Assembly (NCBI GenBank): GCA_037693485.1
Contig: CM075353.1
Span: forward strand, 65,070,001-65,134,000
Reading direction: 5' to 3'
Length of the DNA: 64,000 nt
DNA from: Kitagawia praeruptora
Taxonomy: Eukaryota; Streptophyta; Magnoliopsida; Apiales; Apiaceae
The translations under genes and the position numbers were made by a program. The notes below the pieces were generated by a model, which worked only from the letters and a program-made list of their open reading frames with translations, did not search any database and was not told the DNA's origin. The stretch's first letter is position 1. Each line of letters opens with the position of its first letter. This document shows positions 59,320 through 64,000 of the stretch, one piece after another.

Positions 59320-59835
59320 TGTTAGAAATGATTGATGAGAACAGTGTTTGGAAGCTATAGTGACAAAACAGAGTTTAGCTGGAAGCAGTCAGAGTTTAGT
59401 TAAACACTGACTGGAAGCGCAACAGAGATTGTTAAACTCTGTAGCGGTATTGTCTGAAGAGTCAACAGCGTTTGAAGATTGATACAGGATAAATTTGGAA
59501 GCAATATCTTTGAAGATTGGAAAGCTGTCAAAGAGATTGAGTTGACTTAGAAGACTTGAAGCAATCGTGATTGATATCAATTGTATAGCTTAATTATAGG
59601 AGAATCAATTACTGATTGTACGAAGCTGTATGTTTTATAAATACAGTTAGGTTAACCCTAGAAGGGTATCGAACATTGAGAAATTCATTGATTGTAACCT
59701 GAGCAGCTCTCTGTGATATTTTACATCACTGAGAGAGGAATTGTTAATTCCAAACAGTTTTTAAGTATTAAACAGTGTGTTCTTGTTAAGTTACTCATAC
59801 AGTATTTGATTACTTATTGTGTATTCGACCTAACA
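59320..59835 (+). repeat. Element F 5' LTR (516 bp)
   Basis: Its ends are TGTTAG and CTAACA. It carries a TATA box TATAAATA at 59636-59643 and AACTCTG/CAGAGTT words near 59368, 59389 and 59431. It is shorter than the A LTR, mainly on the U3 side. Confidence 0.92.
59636..59643 (+). promoter_or_regulatory. TATA box of element F LTR
   Basis: TATAAATA lies 192 bp before the LTR end, at the same relative place as in element A. Confidence 0.6.
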
Positions 59836-59837
59836 AG

Positions 59838-59848
59838 TGGTATCAGAG
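59838..59848 (+). other. Element F primer-binding site (iMet tRNA)
   Basis: TGGTATCAGAG starts two bases after the LTR. The next base departs from the usual C, leaving an 11-base match. Confidence 0.85.
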
Positions 59849-59897
59849 ACAATCTGTTACTTTATTATAGTTAAAGATCCAAACACAATAGTAATCA

Positions 59898-62135
59898 ATG
59901 GCAGAGATACCTCCACCATCTGAGAAAGCTCCTACTACTGTTAGTAGGTATGAAACTATAAGGGTTCCTATACTTAGGCCATCAGAGTATGCAATCTGGA
60001 AGGTAAAGATGACCATGTTTCTGGAAGCCACAGATCCAGAATATCTTGATAGAATTAATGAAGGTCCTCACAAACCTACAAAATTATCTGCTGCTGCTGC
60101 TGGTGAGGAATCAAAGGTCATTCCAAAAGAAAAGAAAGATCTAACTGCTGAGGATCTTTCATCCATTGCAAAGGATGCAAAAGTGAGACATTTACTTCAC
60201 AGTGCATTAGACAATGTTATGTCTAATAAAGTGATTAACTGCACAACTGCAAAGGAAATATGGGATGCACTTGAGGTTAGGTGTCAAGGAACTCCTGCAA
60301 TCAAGAAAAACAGAAGAAACATACTCACTCAGGAGTATGAGCACTTTGAGGCAAAGTCTGAAGAAACCATGACAGAAACATTTGACAGATTCTGTAAACT
60401 GCTCAATGATTTGTCATTGGTTAATAAAGAGTATGATTTAGAAGACTCAAATCTCAAGTTCCTTCTTTCTCTACCTGAAAAGTGGGATGTGAAAACAACC
60501 ACTATAAGAGATAATTATGAACTTGGTGAAACAGAGATTGATGAAATCTATGGACTGCTCAAAACCCATGAATTGGAATTGGAGCAGAGAAACAAGAGAT
60601 CTAGTAGAAAGTCAAAGTCTGTTGCACTTAAGGTTGAGGAGAAACCATCAAAGAAGGAAGCATCAAGGAAAAAGGCAAAAGGAAAAGCTTTAGTCATACA
60701 CTCAGAAAGTGAGTCATCAAACTCTGATGTTGACTCAAACACAGATGGAACATCTGATTCTGAAGATGATGAAGAGATGATGCAAATGGCTGCATTGATG
60801 GTGAAGACCTTCAAGAAGATGGGATACAAGAACTTCAAGAAGGGAAAGAGATTCTCCAAGGACTACTCAAAGTCTGACAAGAAGAATTTCAAGAAATCTG
60901 AGGGAAAGGACTTCAAATCTGGTAAGAAAGATAAGTCTGAAATTCAATGCTACAAGTGTAAGGAGATGGGTCACTATGCTCCTGAGTGCAAGAAGGGTAA
61001 AACTGAGAAGGCACTCTACACCAAAGGCAGAGATTGGGCAGACACTTCAGATTCAGATGAGGAAGTCAACTATGCACTCATGGCTACTACTCAAAATGAA
61101 GATGATGATCTCAAGGTACCCCCAACTACCTATGCATATAACACTGATAATATAACTGAATTAAGAATTTATCTTAAAGCATTGCATATCAGTTATAGGG
61201 ATCAGACTTTAGAAAATGAGAGGATAAAGAATGAGTGCTCTCAACTCAAAGATAGAAACAAACTAGTTGAGGAACAGCTAGAAAACATGAATAAAATTCA
61301 GAAAGAGAGAGATGATGCAGTGTTTATTGAACAGGAGTTGCTAGGTAAGTATAAGCAACTAGAATCTGAATTGGAGGATACTAAACACATCATTAAAACT
61401 TGGACACACTCTGGTAAAGATACTCAAGAAGTGTTTCAGTCAGATACAGTAGGTCTAGGTTACTCTGAGGGAGATGAACTTAGATTTGAAAATTTGGTAA
61501 AAGTTAGACCACATCGTTCATCTGAAGGTAATGTCATGGGAACAGGTGGACCTAAGACTGAAGCACAGAAAAAGGCTGTTAAAGAGTCATATGCTAAGAC
61601 TTTTGTTAAAGAGGCTAACATTGGTTTAATGACAGATAAACAACTCAAGCATAAGCTTAAGGAGATAAAATCTGTCAACAAACAGAGATTGCCTAAGAAA
61701 AACAAAAATGGAAAGGTAGGCATAACATCAGGAATTAAGCCAATGCTTGCTTCATTAGCTCCTAGAAAAACATGCTTTAATTGTGGTAGCACTAATCATC
61801 TTGCTAGTTTCTGCAGTAAGAATAAGAACATTAATTCTTTGCCCTCTAAAACTGCAGTAAAAAGTGATTATGTGAGAACTAGACCACAGACTTTATGCAA
61901 ACACTGTGGAAGTACATGGCATTCTATTTACACTTGCAGAGATTATCATGCTATTTACTATAATTACTATGAACCCAAACCAAATTTGAAATGGGTTAAA
62001 GTAAACTCTGCAAATGTAAACTCTGAAAAAGTTAGCTTAAACTCTGATAATGTGAATTCCGCTGCAAAAGCTAACAGAATTAAGAAAGCCAAAGGATCCA
62101 AGCAAGTCTGGATCCTTAAAACTAACAATCAGTGA
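59898..62135 (+). CDS. gag: Element F Gag, 745 aa, extended Sirevirus type
   Basis: The ATG at 59898 is 50 bases after the PBS and starts MAEIPPPSEK. The copia gag core (DUF4219/UBN2-like) covers about residues 15-230, with PSEYAIWKVKMTMF and AKEIWDALEVRCQG. Lys/Ser-rich and acidic linkers follow. There are three CCHC-type knuckles: CYKCKEMGHYAPEC (351-364), CFNCGSTNHLASFC (626-639) and CKHCGSTWHSIYTC (667-680). A coiled-coil region lies at about 420-505. K507-DTQEV resembles a dynein LC8-binding core; LC8 binding by Sirevirus Gag is reported for the lineage, but here it is inference. The C-terminus repeats Val-Asn-Ser encoded by GTAAACTCTG. It should package RNA in cytoplasmic particles. Confidence 0.93.
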   Translation: MAEIPPPSEKAPTTVSRYETIRVPILRPSEYAIWKVKMTMFLEATDPEYLDRINEGPHKPTKLSAAAAGEESKVIPKEKKDLTAEDLSSIAKDAKVRHLLHSALDNVMSNKVINCTTAKEIWDALEVRCQGTPAIKKNRRNILTQEYEHFEAKSEETMTETFDRFCKLLNDLSLVNKEYDLEDSNLKFLLSLPEKWDVKTTTIRDNYELGETEIDEIYGLLKTHELELEQRNKRSSRKSKSVALKVEEKPSKKEASRKKAKGKALVIHSESESSNSDVDSNTDGTSDSEDDEEMMQMAALMVKTFKKMGYKNFKKGKRFSKDYSKSDKKNFKKSEGKDFKSGKKDKSEIQCYKCKEMGHYAPECKKGKTEKALYTKGRDWADTSDSDEEVNYALMATTQNEDDDLKVPPTTYAYNTDNITELRIYLKALHISYRDQTLENERIKNECSQLKDRNKLVEEQLENMNKIQKERDDAVFIEQELLGKYKQLESELEDTKHIIKTWTHSGKDTQEVFQSDTVGLGYSEGDELRFENLVKVRPHRSSEGNVMGTGGPKTEAQKKAVKESYAKTFVKEANIGLMTDKQLKHKLKEIKSVNKQRLPKKNKNGKVGITSGIKPMLASLAPRKTCFNCGSTNHLASFCSKNKNINSLPSKTAVKSDYVRTRPQTLCKHCGSTWHSIYTCRDYHAIYYNYYEPKPNLKWVKVNSANVNSEKVSLNSDNVNSAAKANRIKKAKGSKQVWILKTNNQ

Positions 62136-62145
62136 TTGTTTGTGA

Positions 62146-64000
62146 TTGCAGGGCACCAGGGTGAGTACCCTAGTCGTGGACAGTGGATGTTCAGGACACA
62201 TGACTGGAAATAAAGCCCTGCTATCAGAGTATGAGGAGAAGGCTGGCCCAAAAGTTTCCTATGGAGATGGCAACATAGGACATACTCTGGGATATGGCAA
62301 CATTAATCTTGGAAATGTCATCATCACTAATTTAGCTCTGGTTCCAGGACTCAAGCATGATCTGCTATCTGTGAGTCAAATCTGTGACAGAGGATATCAT
62401 GTGGATTTTCAGCCTGAATATTGTCAAGTGATCAGTAAATCTACAGGGAAAGTTGCTCTAGTTGGAAACAGACACAATAACATCTATGAAATTAAATTGT
62501 CAACTAACTCTGATGGCAAAGCAGTGTGTCTGTCTACAAGAATGTCCAGTGAAGAGAGTTGGAAATGGCACAAGAAACTCTCTCATTTGAACCTGAACAA
62601 CATCAATGAGCTAATCAAGAATGATCTTGTAAGAGGTCTACCAAGGTCTTTGTTGAATGTAGAAGGCCTGTGTGATTCTTGTCAAAAGGCCAAACAGAGA
62701 AAAGCCTCCTTCAAAAGCAAATCTGAGTCTTCAATTGTTGATCCTTATCATCTCCTACATGTTGATCTTTTCGGACCAGTGAATGTGATGTCTCTTGGAA
62801 AGAAGAAATATGCTCTAGTCATTGTTGATGAATATACCAGATACACATGGGTATATTTTCTTGCAAAGAAGGATGAAACTGCATTAACACTGACAGAACA
62901 TATAATTCAACTGGACAAAGGGTCAGAGAATCAAGTGAAGATAATCAGAAGTGACAATGGAACTGAATTCAAGAATTCATCAATGGAAGAATTTTGCAAG
63001 AGTAAAGGAATCAAACAAGAGTTTTCTGCACCTGGCACTCCACAACAAAATGGTGTAGTGGAGAGGAAGAATAGAACCTTGATAGAAGCTGCCAGAACCA
63101 TGCTAGATGAAGCAAAATTGCCAACATACTTCTGGGCAGAAGCAGTTCAAACTGCTTGTTTTACTCAAAATGCAACACTGATCAACAAGCATGGTAAAAC
63201 ACCATATGAAATGGTAAAGAAGAAAAAGCCAAATCTAAAATATTTTCATATTTTTGGATGCAAATGCTTTGTGTTGAAGACTCATCCTGAACAGTTGACC
63301 AAGTTTGACCTAAAGGCAGATGAAGGAATTTTTGTTGGCTATCCACTGTCAACAAAGGCATTCAGAGTTTATAATCTGAGAACCAGAGTGATCATGGAAT
63401 CAATTCATGTGTCATTTGATGACAAGAAAATAACTGGACTTGAAGATGTCAATGAACATGATCAACTGCACTTTAAAAATGAAGATTTATTCTCTGAAAA
63501 AGTATACTCTGATCAGACTGATCTGACAAACTCTGTTGATCTAAAATCTGAACCTCTACTGGTAAATACTGAAGAAAATCTTCAATCAGAAACAAGGGAA
63601 GAACCGGTTGAGGGGGAGCATGAAGAATCACATCAAAGTGATAATTCAAACACTGAAAGTGACTCAGTTGATAATTCTGAATCAAACTCTGTTGATTCAA
63701 ATTCTGTTGATAATTCTGAGCAGTCACATTCAGGGGGAGCATCTGAAAATGAAGAGAGGCACCAAGAAAATCAGGAGAGCATGGATCAAGGGGGAGGATC
63801 ACATGATGACAGAAGCAATCTGCCTTCTGCAAGAAAATGGACTAAATCCCACACACCTGATTTGATTATTGGTGATCCTGATGCAAAAGTAAGGACAAGA
63901 AGTGCAACAACAAATGAATGTCTGTTTCATGCATTCTTGTCACAATCTGAGCCAAAGAAAGTGGAAGAAGCTCTTAAAGATGCTGACTGGATAACAGCAA
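62146..64000 (+). CDS. pol: Element F Pol, N-terminal part (protease, integrase, start of RT)
   Basis: Frame 1, +1 relative to gag, is open from just after a TGA at 62143-62145 to the window end. The protease active site VVDSGCSGHMTG is at about 62172-62207. The GAG pre-integrase block (WKWHKKLSHLNLNN, CDSCQKAK) is at about 62560-62700. The integrase core has HVDLFGPV (62759), RSDNGTEF (about 62950) and PQQNGVVERKNR (63040). Then come the KTHPEQ block, a Ser/Asn/Asp-rich linker (63480-63830) and the first RT block (EEALKDADW). No stop was found. How pol is expressed is unclear: frameshift, readthrough and splicing are all possible. Confidence 0.9.
   Translation, partial: MQGTRVSTLVVDSGCSGHMTGNKALLSEYEEKAGPKVSYGDGNIGHTLGYGNINLGNVIITNLALVPGLKHDLLSVSQICDRGYHVDFQPEYCQVISKSTGKVALVGNRHNNIYEIKLSTNSDGKAVCLSTRMSSEESWKWHKKLSHLNLNNINELIKNDLVRGLPRSLLNVEGLCDSCQKAKQRKASFKSKSESSIVDPYHLLHVDLFGPVNVMSLGKKKYALVIVDEYTRYTWVYFLAKKDETALTLTEHIIQLDKGSENQVKIIRSDNGTEFKNSSMEEFCKSKGIKQEFSAPGTPQQNGVVERKNRTLIEAARTMLDEAKLPTYFWAEAVQTACFTQNATLINKHGKTPYEMVKKKKPNLKYFHIFGCKCFVLKTHPEQLTKFDLKADEGIFVGYPLSTKAFRVYNLRTRVIMESIHVSFDDKKITGLEDVNEHDQLHFKNEDLFSEKVYSDQTDLTNSVDLKSEPLLVNTEENLQSETREEPVEGEHEESHQSDNSNTESDSVDNSESNSVDSNSVDNSEQSHSGGASENEERHQENQESMDQGGGSHDDRSNLPSARKWTKSHTPDLIIGDPDAKVRTRSATTNECLFHAFLSQSEPKKVEEALKDADWITA

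Larger units (their letters stand above)
59320..64000 (+). mobile_element. Element F: Sirevirus of the same family as A, 5' part, apparently intact
   Basis: 5' LTR, PBS, a full-length gag without stops, and pol open from protease to the start of RT where the window ends. Integrase and linker are nearly the same as in A, but without A's nonsense codon. The would-be TSD is GGGCA (59315-59319); its partner is outside the window. Of all the elements in the window, this is the only one whose visible coding part is undamaged. Confidence 0.93.

Overview
The window is nuclear DNA of a flowering plant, probably a eudicot, from a retrotransposon-rich region. The evidence is Sirevirus-type Ty1/copia elements with initiator-Met-tRNA primer sites, a Tekay/Del-like Ty3/gypsy element with 5.1-kb LTRs, and a plant L1-type LINE carrying a C-terminal RNase H. 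I found no host gene and cannot name the species.

The layout is a nested stack flanked by two relatives of one Sirevirus family. Element A (1-9152, +) is the 3' part of a Sirevirus: integrase/RT pseudogene, a long downstream accessory ORF (aORF) and the 3' LTR. A LINE-1 follows (ORF1 from 9837, poly(A) at 58862-58883). The LINE is split by element E (10678-25725, +, gypsy; TSD GGTAC) and element B (26019-54669, +, second Sirevirus family). B is split in turn by element C (28830-38265, inserted in minus orientation, non-coding LTR element; TSD CTCAT) inside gag, and by D (44447-49233, minus, solo gypsy LTR; TSD CTTGG) inside its aORF. Element F (59320 to window end, +) is a Sirevirus of the same family as A, with an uninterrupted gag and an open pol running off the window.

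Every insertion boundary except those of A and F was checked by reading the interrupted gene across the element after counting one target-site copy. LINE ORF1 continues in frame across E and across B, B gag continues across C, and B aORF continues across D. Relative age from LTR pairs: C shows no difference that I could see over 927 bp, E about 30-35 substitutions over 5.1 kb, and B about 29 over 1.05 kb. The LINE is older still.

The most interesting signals are four. (1) Each of three element families carries its own short word scattered through LTR, non-coding and coding parts: AACTCTG in A/F, CTGTCA in B, GGAACCTG in C. (2) A and B share a large accessory protein of unknown function downstream of pol, preceded by leader-like DNA with a G-box. 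(3) A 50-bp tRNA-Gln fragment sits inside the reverse transcriptase gene of E at a 12-nt microhomology. (4) E and C are recently moved elements with decayed or absent coding capacity, so they were presumably moved in trans.
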